A stretch of 64,000 nucleotides of DNA from Brachybacterium sp. SGAir0954 (GCF_005490785.1 NZ_CP027295.1:1426001-1490000), one strand, 5' to 3'; positions 14,362 to 24,328 are shown, numbered from the stretch's first letter. Numbers and translations: made by a program. Notes: a model not told the origin generated them from the letters alone.

Positions 14362-15647
14362 CAGGCGGCGTCCGTGAGCGCCGGGATCGCGAGACGGGTG
14401 AGGAACATGCGGCCGTCGCGCTCCGTGTGGAGGGTGCCGCCCACCGCGGCGAGGCGCTCGGTGACGCCGGTCAGGCCGTGGCCGCCGGAGAGCGCGGTGG
14501 GCCGGTCGTCGTCCACCGCGTTCAGGACGATGATGTCGACGCCCGCCCCGAGGCCGGGCGGAGCCGTGGCGGCGCGCGGTGCGTGATCCGGGGCGTGCTC
14601 GATCTCGACGAGGATCGCGACGGGGGCCTCGCGGTCACCGTGGCGCAGCACGTTCTCCTCGATCTCCGTGAGGCAGCGGCGCACCACGGCACCCGGCCCA
14701 CCCGGGATCGCCTCGGCGCCCGCGGCGTGGAGGTGCACGGTGAAGCCGTCGCCGGCGAGCCGCCCGCGCAGCGTCTCGAGGGCCTCCGCGAGCGGGGCCT
14801 CCTCGGCGACCGTGGGGGACGGGGTCCCCCGGGTGGCGACGGCGGGTGCCGTGGCGGAGGCGGGGCCGGCCTGCTCCTCGCGAAGCTCCTCGAGGAGCGA
14901 GCGCAGCTGGTCCGTGCCCTCGCGCGCGGTCGCGGAGATCCGGCGCAGGGGAGCCCGGTGCTGCTCGCCCGGCTCCCGCGGGGCGGACTCGGCGAGCATG
15001 ACGACGCGGGCCATCGCCCGGACCCCGGTGTCGTGGAGCTCGCGGGCGATCGCGCGGCGCTGCTCGGCGAGCTCGGACTCGGCCCGAGCGCGCTCGGCGA
15101 CCTCGCGCTGCACCTGCGCCCGGCCCCAGCTGCCGCCCAGCAGGGCGGCCACCTGGAGCGTCATCCAGCCGATCGTCTGGGCGAGGACGGCGTCGAGGTG
15201 CACGCCGCGCAGCACCTCGGCCGCGGCGGGCGAGGCGACGTGCCACAGCGCGACCGCGACCGCGAGACGGGGGCGGCCGTGCGCGGCGAGGGCGGCGATC
15301 GCGAGCGGGCTCGCGAGGATGCCGGTGCCGATGTGCGCGGGGCCGAGTCCCAGGGCGAGCGTGAGGACGCCGCCCGTGAGAGCCGCGGCGGTGACCGGGC
15401 GGCGCAGGGCGAGGCCGCCGGAGACGCTGAGCGCGCCGGCGACGGCGAGCGAGGCGGGGCCCATGCCGTCGGCCACGGGGAGCGTGCCGCCGAGCAGCAG
15501 GAGGGTGACGACGACCGCCGCGGCGCGGCTGTCGAGGCGCGGGAGCCTGCTCACCGCCTGCGCGTCCCGGCCGTCGGGGGAGTCCGCACCCGGCCCCGTG
15601 CGGGGGCGTGCGGAGGCCCCGACGGGTCGTAGTGTGTGCTCGATCAC
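14361..15647 (-). CDS. HisKA_3 sensor histidine kinase
   Basis: 428 residues. Residues 40-165 hold about five or six hydrophobic helices. Phospho-acceptor motif QRRAIARELHDTGVRAMARV, in which the usual 'HD.V.H' reads HDTGVRA, so the second histidine is lost. The ATPase domain keeps IVLNAVDDDRP (N-terminal part of the nucleotide site) and GGHGLTGVTERLAAVGG. A long Ala/Pro/Thr linker joins dimerisation and ATPase parts. It is co-transcribed with the downstream response regulator and divergent from the Fur-family gene. Confidence 0.88.
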   Translation of the reverse strand: MIEHTLRPVGASARPRTGPGADSPDGRDAQAVSRLPRLDSRAAAVVVTLLLLGGTLPVADGMGPASLAVAGALSVSGGLALRRPVTAAALTGGVLTLALGLGPAHIGTGILASPLAIAALAAHGRPRLAVAVALWHVASPAAAEVLRGVHLDAVLAQTIGWMTLQVAALLGGSWGRAQVQREVAERARAESELAEQRRAIARELHDTGVRAMARVVMLAESAPREPGEQHRAPLRRISATAREGTDQLRSLLEELREEQAGPASATAPAVATRGTPSPTVAEEAPLAEALETLRGRLAGDGFTVHLHAAGAEAIPGGPGAVVRRCLTEIEENVLRHGDREAPVAILVEIEHAPDHAPRAATAPPGLGAGVDIIVLNAVDDDRPTALSGGHGLTGVTERLAAVGGTLHTERDGRMFLTRLAIPALTDAA

Positions 15648-15733
15648 TCGGCAAGGGTAATGCTGATAGAAGTCTGATCGAAGTTTGTGTCTGGACTGTG
15701 GATGAACGCCGCTGTCTGGAAGATGCCCGTTTC

Positions 15734-15769
15734 TTGATCAAGTCCAGAGAGCTGGGTACAGTCGGGGTC
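15734..15769 (+). promoter_or_regulatory. promoter and operator candidates of the Fur-family gene
   Basis: -35 TTGATC (15734-15739), 17-base spacer, -10 TACAGT (15757-15762). The start point predicted seven bases on falls at the ATG, implying a leaderless mRNA. A perfect palindrome CTTGATCAAG covers the -35, and TCTGGA (15690, 15715) and TCCAGA (15743) repeats flank it, suggesting autoregulation. Confidence 0.55.
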
Positions 15770-16243
15770 ATGTCCACCGCTGACCACTCCACCGCCCTGC
15801 GCGCCGCGGGACTGCGGGTGACGGCGCCACGGCTGGCCACGCTCGAGGCCGTCGAGAAGCTGCCTCACGCCGATGCCGACGCGGTCGCCCAGTCCGTGCG
15901 CTCGACCCTCGGCACCATCTCCCGTCAGGCCGTCTACGACATCCTCGGCGCCCTCACCGAGGCGGAGATCCTGCGTCGGGTGTCGGTGGGAGGCCGGAGC
16001 ATGCTCTACGAGATGCACCGCCACGACAACCACCACCACCTCGTCTGCACGCGGTGCGGCCGGCTGGAGGACGTCCCGTGCGCCGTCGGCCACGCCCCCT
16101 GCCTCACCCCGCAGGAGGACCACGGCTTCGAGATCGAGGTCGCCGAGGTCGTCTACCGCGGCGTGTGCACCCGCTGTCGGAGCGAGCGCTCCGTGGACGC
16201 TCCCCCGGCCGCCGCCCCCGCAGGCGCCACCCCCCGCGGCTGA
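15770..16243 (+). CDS. furA: Fur-family regulator (FurA/PerR-like) linked to catalase
   Basis: 157 residues. Winged HTH about 10-85 ([39 protein letters not shown]). Metal-binding features: [20 protein letters not shown] and a second CTRC near residue 140, giving two CxxC pairs for structural zinc, plus the His cluster of the regulatory site. It lies 68 bases upstream of katA in the same direction, the standard furA-katG/catC type arrangement in actinobacteria, so peroxide-responsive control of catalase is likely. FurA versus PerR naming is a family-level inference. Confidence 0.85.
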   Translation: MSTADHSTALRAAGLRVTAPRLATLEAVEKLPHADADAVAQSVRSTLGTISRQAVYDILGALTEAEILRRVSVGGRSMLYEMHRHDNHHHLVCTRCGRLEDVPCAVGHAPCLTPQEDHGFEIEVAEVVYRGVCTRCRSERSVDAPPAAAPAGATPRG

Positions 16244-16311
16244 GCGCCGCCCCACAGACCTGCCCTCCGGGGCAGCCCTTCCCGACCACCGTCCGACCGA
16301 AGGAGAAGCCC

Positions 16312-17823
16312 ATGACCCACCTGGATCCCACGGCCCACCACGATTCGTCGCTGCCCTCGACCACCGAGTCCGGCGCCCCCCGCGAGAGCGACGCCCATTC
16401 GCTCAGCGTCGGCGCCGACGGCCCCCTGCTCCTCCACGACGTCGCCCTCGTCGAGAAGCTCGCCCGCTTCGACCGCGAGCGCATCCCGGAGCGCAGCCCC
16501 CACGCGAAGGGCTCCGGCGCCTTCGGCGAGCTCGAGATCACCGAGGACCTCTCCCAGTACACGAAGGCCGGGCTCTTCCAGAAGGGCGCGAAGACCCCGA
16601 TGCTGGCCCGCTTCTCCACCGTCGCCGGTGAGCTGGGCTCGCCCGACACGTGGCGGGACGTGCGCGGCTTCGCGCTGAAGTTCTACACCGGCGAGGGCAA
16701 CTTCGACATCGTCGGCAACAACACCCCGATCTTCTTCCTGCGCGACCCGATGAAGTTCCCCGACTTCATCCACAGCCAGAAGCGCCTCCCGGACTCCGGC
16801 CTGCGCGACAACACCATGCAGTGGGACTTCTGGACCCTCTCCCCGGAGAGCGCCCACCAGGTCACCTACCTCATGGGCGATCGCGGCCTGCCCAAGTCCT
16901 GGCGTCACATGAACGGCTACTCCTCCCACACCTACCTGTGGGTCAACGAGGCCGGCGAGAAGTTCTGGGTCAAGTACCACTTCCTCACCGAGCAGGGCCT
17001 GGAGTTCCTCACCAACGAGGAGGCCGGCGAGCTCGCGGGCTCCGACGCGGACTACCACCGTCGCGACCTCTTCGACGCGATCGCGGGCGGCGAGTTCCCG
17101 TCCTGGCGCGTCGAGGTGCAGCTCATGCCCTACGACGAGGCGAAGGACTACCGCTTCAACCCCTTCGACCTCACGAAGACCTGGTCGAAGAAGGACTACC
17201 CGCGCATCCCGCTGGGCCGGTTCACGCTGAACCAGAACCCCACCAACCACTATGCGCAGATCGAGCAGGCCGCGTTCAGCCCCTCGAACACCGTGCCGGG
17301 CACCGGCGTCTCCCCGGACAAGATGCTGCTGGGCCGCGTCTTCTCCTACCCGGACGCGCAGCGCAACCGCCTCGGCACGAACTTCAACCAGCTGCCCGTG
17401 AACCGCCCGCTCGTGGAGACGAACTCCTACGACAAGGAGGGCGCGATGGAGTTCCTGCACAGCGGTGACGCCCCGGTGTACGCGCCGAACTCCTTCGGTC
17501 GCGCCTACCAGGAGGCGCAGGGGCCCGTGGACAACGGCTGGGAGGCCGACGGCGCGCTCGTGCGCTCCGCCTACTCCCTGCACGCGGAGGACGACGACTT
17601 CGGTCAGGCGCACACCCTGATCCGCGAGGTCATGGACGAGGCCGAGCGCGGCCGTCTCGTGGAGACCGTCTCCGGTGCCCTCTCCACGGTCCAGGAGCCC
17701 GTGCTCTCGAACGCCTTCCAGTACTGGAAGAACATCGACCAGGAGGTCGGTGCGGCGATCGAGGCGGCGGTCAAGGCCGGCCTCGAGGAGCAGGTCCCCG
17801 GCGCCGATCCCGTCGACGAGTGA
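16312..17823 (+). CDS. katA: monofunctional haem catalase (clade 3 size)
   Basis: 503 residues from ATG 16312 with AAGGAG upstream; longer frames overlap the regulator. It dismutates hydrogen peroxide in the cytoplasm. Catalytic His64 lies in [13 protein letters not shown], the distal Asn in [15 protein letters not shown], and the haem Tyr ligand in [22 protein letters not shown]-binding-type residues (clade 3) fit the length. It ends at a strong hairpin. Downstream of the Fur-family gene and probably induced by peroxide through it. Confidence 0.96.
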   Translation: MTHLDPTAHHDSSLPSTTESGAPRESDAHSLSVGADGPLLLHDVALVEKLARFDRERIPERSPHAKGSGAFGELEITEDLSQYTKAGLFQKGAKTPMLARFSTVAGELGSPDTWRDVRGFALKFYTGEGNFDIVGNNTPIFFLRDPMKFPDFIHSQKRLPDSGLRDNTMQWDFWTLSPESAHQVTYLMGDRGLPKSWRHMNGYSSHTYLWVNEAGEKFWVKYHFLTEQGLEFLTNEEAGELAGSDADYHRRDLFDAIAGGEFPSWRVEVQLMPYDEAKDYRFNPFDLTKTWSKKDYPRIPLGRFTLNQNPTNHYAQIEQAAFSPSNTVPGTGVSPDKMLLGRVFSYPDAQRNRLGTNFNQLPVNRPLVETNSYDKEGAMEFLHSGDAPVYAPNSFGRAYQEAQGPVDNGWEADGALVRSAYSLHAEDDDFGQAHTLIREVMDEAERGRLVETVSGALSTVQEPVLSNAFQYWKNIDQEVGAAIEAAVKAGLEEQVPGADPVDE

Positions 17824-17846
17824 TCTGACCTCACGGCCCGACGCGC

Positions 17847-17878
17847 AGCGGCCCGCCTCCGGAAGGAGGCGGGCCGCT
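17847..17878 (+). terminator. terminator after katA
   Basis: Perfect 14-bp stem AGCGGCCCGCCTCC with a GGAA tetraloop, 23 bases past the catalase stop; may also serve the facing gene. Confidence 0.85.
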
Positions 17879-17900
17879 CGCGTTCGTCAGGGTCGGGCGC

Positions 17901-18284
17901 TCAGACGACGAGCACCTCGGAGGGGGAGGAGAGGAGCAGCTTCTGCACGGTGAGGCCCATGAGGTGCCGGCCCAGCTCCCGCTGCCGGCGGATCCCGAGC
18001 ACGAGCAGCTCGGCCCGCTCCTGCTCGACGACCCGCAGCAGCACGTCGGCGATGTCGTCCTCCGTGCGCTCCTGGCGCACCTCCACGCGCACCGCGGCGC
18101 CGCGCAGGTGATCGGCGGCGATGTCCAGCTGTCCCTCGTCGGCGTGCCGGGGATCGTCCTCGACGCCGTCGCGCACCACGTTGACCAGGATCAGCGGGCC
18201 GCCGCGGCGCTCCGCCTCGGTGCGGGCCGCGTCGAGCGCCGCGAACCCCACGTCGGTGGGGATGAATCCGACGACGACTGCCAT
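17901..18284 (-). CDS. universal stress protein (UspA family)
   Basis: 127 residues from ATG 18284, chosen over a GTG two codons upstream because AGGAG is correctly spaced. N-terminal AVVVGFIPTDVGFAALDAAR, central strand PLILVNVV and C-terminal LLVLGIRRQRELGRHLMG, then QKLLLSSPSEVLVV, follow the single-domain Usp fold. The ATP-binding G-2x-G-9x-G-S/T motif is not intact (GIRRQRELGRHLMG), so nucleotide binding is doubtful. Convergent with katA. Confidence 0.8.
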   Translation of the reverse strand: MAVVVGFIPTDVGFAALDAARTEAERRGGPLILVNVVRDGVEDDPRHADEGQLDIAADHLRGAAVRVEVRQERTEDDIADVLLRVVEQERAELLVLGIRRQRELGRHLMGLTVQKLLLSSPSEVLVV

Positions 18285-18415
18285 GACCACTCCTGGGGTG
18301 CTGCTCGGGGACCGGGGCGCCGCGACGGTGCGCGATCTGCCCCGATCCTACGGCGTGCGCGGGGGCGGGCGGTCCGGGGTCCGCTCCCTTCCCGCCGGAT
18401 CCGCGGGAGCCGGGC

Positions 18416-19087
18416 TCAGACCTCGGCGTCGGGGAGGACGACGTCGGAGCGGGTCTGGCCGGAGAGCTTCTGGATCTCGTCCATGATCCGCGCCGTCAGC
18501 AGGCGGCGACGGGCGCCCTTGCTCAGGCTCGGATCGATCTCGGCGACCTCGATCGGACGGCCCACGCGCACGGACACCGTGCCGCGCACCTTCCGCCACG
18601 GGACGGAGAAGATCGACGGGGTGTTCTTCACGCCCACCGGCACCACCGGGCAGCCGGACTCGATCGCGAGCCATGCCGCGCCCTGCTTCCCCGGGTGCAG
18701 CAGGCCGTCCTTGGAGCGCGTGCCCTCGGGGTAGATGCCGAACCCGTGCCCCTCGCGCAGCACCTCGAGGCCCGCCTGCAGTGCGCCCTTGCCGCTCGAG
18801 AGCGCCTCCCGGTCCAGCGGCACCGCGCCCACCTGCTCGAAGAAGGTCTTGAGGATCCAGCCCTTGAGGCCGGGCTTCTTCCAGAAGTCGTCCTTGGAGA
18901 CGAAGTGGACCTCGCGGTCGAACACGACCGGGATGAGGAAGGAGTCGACGTTGGCGAGGTGGTTCGCCGCCATGACGTACCCGCCCTCCCGGGGCACGTT
19001 CTCGAGCCCGGTCACGCGGGGCTTCCAGAACAGGCGGACATAGGGGCGCACCAGGGCGCGGGCCCCGTAGTAGAACGCGGTGGGCAC
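18416..19087 (-). CDS. plsC: 1-acyl-sn-glycerol-3-phosphate acyltransferase
   Basis: 223 residues from a GTG with GGAGGT upstream. PlsC motifs in order: ANHLANVDSF (HX4D, here NHLANVD), substrate motif FGIYPEGTRSKDG (EGTR), and PVVPVGVKN. It transfers the second acyl chain to lysophosphatidate at the membrane in phospholipid synthesis. The C-terminus carries a helical extension (ARRRLLTARIMDEIQKL). Single gene, divergent from the Gfo/Idh/MocA gene. Confidence 0.9.
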   Translation of the reverse strand: MPTAFYYGARALVRPYVRLFWKPRVTGLENVPREGGYVMAANHLANVDSFLIPVVFDREVHFVSKDDFWKKPGLKGWILKTFFEQVGAVPLDREALSSGKGALQAGLEVLREGHGFGIYPEGTRSKDGLLHPGKQGAAWLAIESGCPVVPVGVKNTPSIFSVPWRKVRGTVSVRVGRPIEVAEIDPSLSKGARRRLLTARIMDEIQKLSGQTRSDVVLPDAEV

Positions 19088-19300
19088 GGTACCTCCAGGA
19101 GGGGTCGACGATCGGGGACACCGTACCGCCGCGGGCGCTCCCGGGCCGTGCGGGACCGCCCCGTGAGGGCCCCGGTGTGTGTGGTAGAACAGGCGCAGCG
19201 CCCGCGCCGGCCGTGCGCGGCGCCCCGGGCCGGTGAGGCCCCACGGCGACCGCACGCGGTCCGGGCGCCCGCCCCGCCCAGCCCGAGGAGCTCCCCCGAC

Positions 19301-20932
19301 ATGCCCAAGACCCTGAACATCGCCGTCATCGGCGCCGGGACGATGGCCCAGGCGGTCCATCTGCCGGTGCTGCGACGGCGCTGGGACCGCTTCGCCGTCA
19401 CCGCGCTGGTGGACCACTCCGAGCGTCGGCGCCGCGAGTCCGCGGAGGTCTGGGGCATCGCCGAGGAGAAGCGGTACGCGACCGTCGGCGAGCTCGTCGA
19501 CGCGATCCGCTCTCGCGCGATCACCGTGGACGCCGCACTGCTGTCCACCGACGGTCTCCACGTCGACGACCTCCTGCAGCTCCTGCGCCGCGGTGTGCCC
19601 GTGCTCGTGGAGCCGCCGCTGGGCTACTCCGCCGCGGAGATCGCGAAGATCGCGGACTTCGAGCGGATGACCGGCCGGAACCTCGTGATGATGGCGTACC
19701 CCCAGCAGTACGACGACTCCGTGGGGCGCATCGCCGAGCAGATCGCCGTCAAGGACGTGCGGATGATCGAGCACCGGGTCCTCATGCCTGCGAGCCAGCC
19801 GCTGTTCGGCGGCGCCCACGTCACCACCTCGGCCTACGACCTGCCGGCGGAGCAGCGCAGCGAGCGCCGCAACGCCCTGCAGGAGGCCGTGGTCGCCGGC
19901 AGCGGCGAGAGCGCCACTCAGCGCGACCGCGACCTCTACGTCAAGGGTCTGCTGACGGGCGTGGCCCATCAGCTCTCCGTCATCGAGTCCGTCTACGGCC
20001 CGCTCACCGAGCTCACCGCCGTGCGCCACTGGCCCAAGGGCGTCATCCCCGGCTCGATCGAGCTGCTCGGCGAGCTCGAGGGCGGCGCGCACGTGCACCT
20101 CGTGTGGCACTACCTGCCCTTCGCCCCCGAGTACTCCGAGACCCTGCAGATCCTCTCCGCGCGCAAGCGCCTGGACCTCGAGCTGTTCGCCCCCTCCCAC
20201 GGGGACCGTCGCTCCACCCTGCACCTGCGGGAGAAGAAGTCCGGCGTCGTCACCGAGGTCGCGACCGTCGCGGGCCTGGGCTCGGCGGAGTCGATGTGGG
20301 AGGCGTTCCACGCCTTCGTCGAGAAGGGCGAGGCGCCGATCTCCGGCCCCGCCTCCGCCCAGCAGCAGGTGGCGCTCCTGCGCAAGGTGCTCGCCGCGAT
20401 CGTCGAGGCCGACGGCCGCGACATCGACGCGGTCGTGGAGAAGGAGGAGCCGGAGGCCGACGCCCCGGTGGCCGCGGAGGAGGGGACCGGGATCGAGGTG
20501 GTCGCCCCCGCCGCTGCCGCCTCGACCGTCACGGAGCCTGCCGAGCCCACCGAGGCTACTGAGCCTGCCGAGCCCCCTGCTCCTGCGGAGCCCGTCGTGC
20601 TCCCGTCGGAGCCGGCCCCGCTCGCGGGCGAGCCCACCGAGGTCCTCCCGGACCTCTCCAGCGAGGCCGAGCCGTCCACGCGCACCGACGGCATCGTCGA
20701 TGCCTGGTCCGTCGAGGGCGTGCCGAGCGAGGGTGAGCCGGTCGAGGGCGAGCCGGTCGGGGACGACGTCGCCGCCTCCTCGTCGTCCGAGGATCCCGCG
20801 CTCCCGCACGAGTCCACCGGTCCGATCCGCTCGAGCTGGCCCCCGGCCGCCGCCGGATCCGCCGAGGGCCCCGCCTCCGATGCCGCCGAGCCGTCGACGG
20901 GGGAGGGGTCCGCGCCGGACGCCGGCCGCTGA
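19301..20932 (+). CDS. Gfo/Idh/MocA-family oxidoreductase with long acidic tail
   Basis: 543 residues. Residues 4-125 form the Rossmann domain (LNIAVIGAGTMAQAVHLPVL), with EPPLGYSAAEI as the region equivalent to the catalytic EKP motif, here EPP, so the usual Lys is missing. Residues 125-380 are the alpha/beta C-terminal domain. From about 385 to the end the protein is an unusual acidic Pro/Ala/Glu/Ser-rich tail (TEPAEPTEATEPAEP). Normal family members end near 340-390, so the tail is extra. Substrate unknown; the Lys loss questions dehydrogenase activity. Confidence 0.75.
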   Translation: MPKTLNIAVIGAGTMAQAVHLPVLRRRWDRFAVTALVDHSERRRRESAEVWGIAEEKRYATVGELVDAIRSRAITVDAALLSTDGLHVDDLLQLLRRGVPVLVEPPLGYSAAEIAKIADFERMTGRNLVMMAYPQQYDDSVGRIAEQIAVKDVRMIEHRVLMPASQPLFGGAHVTTSAYDLPAEQRSERRNALQEAVVAGSGESATQRDRDLYVKGLLTGVAHQLSVIESVYGPLTELTAVRHWPKGVIPGSIELLGELEGGAHVHLVWHYLPFAPEYSETLQILSARKRLDLELFAPSHGDRRSTLHLREKKSGVVTEVATVAGLGSAESMWEAFHAFVEKGEAPISGPASAQQQVALLRKVLAAIVEADGRDIDAVVEKEEPEADAPVAAEEGTGIEVVAPAAAASTVTEPAEPTEATEPAEPPAPAEPVVLPSEPAPLAGEPTEVLPDLSSEAEPSTRTDGIVDAWSVEGVPSEGEPVEGEPVGDDVAASSSSEDPALPHESTGPIRSSWPPAAAGSAEGPASDAAEPSTGEGSAPDAGR

Positions 20933-20956
20933 CCGGGCACCTTCCCCACACCGTCA

Positions 20957-20988
20957 CAGGGCGCCGCACCCCCGGGTGCGGCGCCCTG
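20957..20988 (+). terminator. terminator after the Gfo/Idh/MocA gene
   Basis: Perfect 15-bp stem CAGGGCGCCGCACCC / GGGTGCGGCGCCCTG with a two-base centre, 24 bases after the stop. Confidence 0.8.
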
Positions 20989-21507
20989 CGACGTGTCGGC
21001 CCCGCGCCGTCGGCGGGGCGTGCTGGGGACGGTCTGGGGACGGCCGGGGGAGCCCGGGGGACGAGACGCCGGGACACGCCGAGCGGATCACGATCCTCGC
21101 CGGGCGACGGACCTCACGTCGAGCCCCGGGGTGCTGCTCCCGGAGGGGTCCGTCCCCACCGGCGGAGGGCCGCCCGGACCCCCGTCCACAGGCCCTCAGG
21201 GCCCGCGTCCTCGGGGTTCGTGCGTGGTGGGCGGCGCGCTGTCGTCCTCGTCCACCGCCGTCCCCCGCCATCCACATCCCCTCCACAGGAGTGCTGTGGA
21301 TGACAGACATGTAGTTCAGTACATCTTGTGGTCTCCCCAGCCGGGCACCACTAGGTGTAGTGTTGGAGAGGTCGCGGTGATCCACCGCAGAACCGCCGGA
21401 CGGGCCCCTGATCAGGGGTCCTCGCCGGAGGGATCCCACCCCGCTCACCGCATGAACACCGCTCCTCGCGCCGCCTCGGCGCGGCGCTCGAGAAAGGCCC
21501 TCTTCCC
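20989..21507. other. long non-coding leader region upstream of nrdHIE
   Basis: 519 bases with no credible gene; overlapping frames have shadow-type composition. It holds the NrdR-like boxes (21316-21363) and, just upstream, an inverted repeat TCCACAG-GAGTG-CTGTGGA (21282-21300) whose right half with TGA resembles a DnaA box (TCATCCACA in reverse). Another CATCCACA occurs at 21269-21276. The remainder shows nothing recognisable. Confidence 0.5.
21316..21363 (+). promoter_or_regulatory. pair of NrdR boxes upstream of nrdH
   Basis: Box 2, CCACTAGGTGTAGTGT (21348-21363), matches 13 of 16 positions of the consensus acaCwAtATaTwGtGt. Box 1, TCAGTACATCTTGTGG (21316-21331), matches its right half. 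Starts are 32 bases apart, three helical turns, as usual for NrdR pairs. Repression of nrdHIE by NrdR-dATP is inferred. Confidence 0.65.
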
Positions 21508-21771
21508 GTGGACATCACCGTGTACTCCAAGCCCCTCTGCGTCCAGTGCGACGCCACCAAGCGCGCCCTGAACAAGGCCGGCGTGGCCTACGACGTCGTC
21601 GACGTGACCGAGGACGCCGAGGCCCTCGCGCACATCAAGTCGCTCGGCTACGTGCAGGCCCCCGTCGTCATCACCGGTGAGGACCACTGGTCCGGCTTCC
21701 GCCCGGACAAGATCAAGGCGGTCGTCGCCTCGGCCGGCGCCGCGGCGCCGCGCCGCACCGCCGCCGTCTGA
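21508..21771 (+). CDS. nrdH: glutaredoxin-like NrdH redoxin
   Basis: 87 residues, GTG start: [20 protein letters not shown] shows the CVQC active site, and the C-terminal [12 protein letters not shown] is the NrdH signature that replaces the glutathione-binding region so that thioredoxin reductase is the electron donor. It reduces class Ib ribonucleotide reductase. A tail PRRTAAV extends slightly past the usual end. First gene of nrdH-nrdI-nrdE, behind NrdR-like boxes; AAAGG lies rather far (13 bases) upstream. Confidence 0.95.
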   Translation: MDITVYSKPLCVQCDATKRALNKAGVAYDVVDVTEDAEALAHIKSLGYVQAPVVITGEDHWSGFRPDKIKAVVASAGAAAPRRTAAV

Positions 21772-21791
21772 CGACCCGGAGGGAGGAAGGC

Positions 21792-22190
21792 GTGTCCGCC
21801 CTCGTCTACTTCTCCTCGGTGTCGGGCAACACCCGCCGCTTCGTCGAGAAGCTCGGGCTCCCCGCGCAGCGGATCCCGCTCTACCCCAAGGAGGAGCCCC
21901 TCGTCATGGACGAGGAGTTCGTCCTCATGGTCCCGACCTACGGCGGGGGCAACGGCCGCGGAGCCGTCCCCAAGCAGGTCATCAAGTTCCTCAACGACCA
22001 GCGCAACCGGACCCTGATCCGGGGCGTGATCGGTGGGGGGAACACCAACTTCGGCGAGACCTACTGCCTGGCGGGGGACATCATCTCCGCCAAGTGCCAG
22101 GTCCCCCACATGTACAAGTTCGAACTCCTGGGCACGCCGCGCGACGTGCAGCGGGTCCACGACGGATTGGAAGAGTTTTGGCGACACTGA
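21792..22190 (+). CDS. nrdI: NrdI flavodoxin-like activator of class Ib RNR
   Basis: 132 residues, GTG start after [32 protein letters not shown] is the FMN phosphate loop, [18 protein letters not shown] and [19 protein letters not shown] the flavin-proximal loops. NrdI supplies the oxidant for assembling the Mn2-tyrosyl radical cofactor of NrdF. Twenty bases after nrdH, and its 3' end overlaps the nrdE start by 13 bases. Confidence 0.96.
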   Translation: MSALVYFSSVSGNTRRFVEKLGLPAQRIPLYPKEEPLVMDEEFVLMVPTYGGGNGRGAVPKQVIKFLNDQRNRTLIRGVIGGGNTNFGETYCLAGDIISAKCQVPHMYKFELLGTPRDVQRVHDGLEEFWRH

Positions 22191-24328
22191 CCGAGATGCC
22201 AGCGGTCGAGCACCACAAGCAGCTCGACTACCACGCGCTCAACGCGATGCTGAACCTGTACGGACCGGACGGGAAGATCCAGTTCGACAAGGACCGCCTC
22301 GCCGCGCGGGAGTACTTCCTGCAGCACGTGAACCCCAACACGGTGTTCTTCCACTCCCTCAAGGAGAAGCTCGACTACCTCGTCGAGAACGAGTACTACG
22401 AGCAGGCCGTGCTCGACCAGTACGACTTCTCCTTCATCGAGTCGCTCTCCGAGCAGGCGTACGCGAAGAAGTTCCGCTTCCCGACCTTCCTCGGCGCGTT
22501 CAAGTACTACACCTCGTACACGCTGAAGACGTTCGACGGGAAGCGCTACCTCGAGCGCTTCGAGGACCGCGTCCTCATGGTCGCCCTCGCCCTCGCGCGC
22601 GGTGACGAGCAGCTCGCCCGCGACCTGGTCGACGAGATCCTCGACGGCCGCTTCCAGCCCGCGACCCCCACCTTCCTCAACGCCGGCAAGGCCCAGCGCG
22701 GCGAGCTCGTCTCCTGCTTCCTGCTGCGCATCGAGGACAACATGGAGTCGATCGGCCGCTCGATCAACTCCGCCCTGCAGCTGTCCAAGCGCGGCGGCGG
22801 TGTGGCCCTCCTGCTCTCGAACATCCGCGAGTACGGCGCGCCGATCAAGCACATCGAGAACCAGTCCAGCGGCGTCATCCCCGTGATGAAGCTCCTCGAG
22901 GACTCCTTCTCCTACGCGAACCAGCTCGGCGCGCGCCAGGGCGCCGGTGCCGTGTACCTGCACGCGCACCACCCGGACATCCTGCGCTTCCTCGACACCA
23001 AGCGCGAGAACGCCGACGAGAAGATCCGCATCAAGACCCTCTCCCTGGGCGTCGTGATCCCGGACATCACGTTCGAGCTCGCGAAGAAGAACGAGCCGAT
23101 GTACCTGTTCTCCCCGTACGACGTGGAGCGCGAGTACGGCAAGCCCTTCGCGGACGTCAACGTCACCGAGAACTACCGCGACATGGTCGACAACCCGCGC
23201 ATCGCGAAGAAGAAGATCAAGGCGCGCGAGTTCTTCCAGACCCTCGCCGAGCTGCAGTTCGAGTCCGGCTACCCGTACATCATGTTCGAGGACACGGTGA
23301 ACCGGGCCAACGCCATCCCCGGCAAGGTCACCCACTCGAACCTGTGCTCGGAGATCCTGCAGGTCGCCACGCCGTCCACGATGAACGACGACCTCAGCTA
23401 CGACGAGCTGGGCCGCGACATCTCCTGCAACCTGGGCTCGCTGAACATCGCCAAGGCGATGGACTCCCCGGACTTCGCCCGCACCATCGCGACGTCGATC
23501 CGCGGCCTCTCCGCCGTCTCCGACACCTCGGACATCGAGTCGGTGCCCACCATCGCGGAGGGCAACCGGAAGTCCCATGCGATCGGCCTGGGCCAGATGA
23601 ACCTCCACGGCTACCTCGCCCGCGAGGCGATCCACTACGGATCCGAGGAGGGCCTGGACTTCACCAACATGTACTTCTACGCGGTGACCTACCAGGCGAT
23701 CCGCGCCTCGATGGAGATCGCCAAGGAGCGCGGCGAGGTCTTCTACGACTTCGAGAACTCCGCCTACGGCACCGGCGAGTACTTCGACAAGTACATCGAC
23801 GGCGAGTGGGTCCCCCGCACCGAGAAGATCCGCGCCATCTTCGAGGCCTCGAGCGTGCACCTGCCCACCCCGGCGGACTGGACGCAGCTGCGCGAGGACG
23901 TGAAGAAGCACGGCATGTACAACGCCTACCTGCAGGCGGTGCCGCCCACGGGCTCCATCTCCTACATCAACGGCTCGACCTCCTCGATCCACCCGATCGT
24001 CTCCAAGATCGAGATCCGCAAGGAGGGGAAGATCGGCCGCGTGTACTACCCGGCGCCGTACATGACGAACGACAACCTCGAGTACTACGAGGATGCGTAC
24101 GAGATCGGGTACGAGAAGATCATCGACACCTACGCCGAGGCCACGAAGCACGTGGACCAGGGTCTGTCGCTGACCCTCTTCTTCCCGGACACCGCCACCA
24201 CCCGTGACGTCAACAAGGCGCAGATCTACGCCTGGCGCAAGGGCATCAAGACCCTCTACTACATCCGCCTGCGGCAGATGGCCATCGAGGGCACCGAGGT
24301 CGAGGGCTGCGTGAGCTGCATGCTCTGA
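22178..24328 (+). CDS. nrdE: class Ib ribonucleoside-diphosphate reductase alpha subunit
   Basis: 716 residues from the TTG at 22178, preferred because GGAAGAG lies five bases upstream and the length matches NrdE; the ATG at 22196 is the alternative. Catalytic features: Cys in [15 protein letters not shown], finger-loop [13 protein letters not shown] (Cys and Glu), second redox Cys in [13 protein letters not shown], and C-terminal GCVSCML that shuttles electrons from NrdH. It reduces ribonucleoside diphosphates. Overlaps nrdI; the small subunit gene nrdF is not next to it but at 34.6 kb. Confidence 0.96.
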   Translation: MATLTEMPAVEHHKQLDYHALNAMLNLYGPDGKIQFDKDRLAAREYFLQHVNPNTVFFHSLKEKLDYLVENEYYEQAVLDQYDFSFIESLSEQAYAKKFRFPTFLGAFKYYTSYTLKTFDGKRYLERFEDRVLMVALALARGDEQLARDLVDEILDGRFQPATPTFLNAGKAQRGELVSCFLLRIEDNMESIGRSINSALQLSKRGGGVALLLSNIREYGAPIKHIENQSSGVIPVMKLLEDSFSYANQLGARQGAGAVYLHAHHPDILRFLDTKRENADEKIRIKTLSLGVVIPDITFELAKKNEPMYLFSPYDVEREYGKPFADVNVTENYRDMVDNPRIAKKKIKAREFFQTLAELQFESGYPYIMFEDTVNRANAIPGKVTHSNLCSEILQVATPSTMNDDLSYDELGRDISCNLGSLNIAKAMDSPDFARTIATSIRGLSAVSDTSDIESVPTIAEGNRKSHAIGLGQMNLHGYLAREAIHYGSEEGLDFTNMYFYAVTYQAIRASMEIAKERGEVFYDFENSAYGTGEYFDKYIDGEWVPRTEKIRAIFEASSVHLPTPADWTQLREDVKKHGMYNAYLQAVPPTGSISYINGSTSSIHPIVSKIEIRKEGKIGRVYYPAPYMTNDNLEYYEDAYEIGYEKIIDTYAEATKHVDQGLSLTLFFPDTATTRDVNKAQIYAWRKGIKTLYYIRLRQMAIEGTEVEGCVSCML

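Noticed and set aside
18416..20809. A 797-codon minus-strand frame
   Set aside because: Only the last 223 codons (PlsC) are a real protein; the rest is antisense to the Gfo/Idh/MocA gene.
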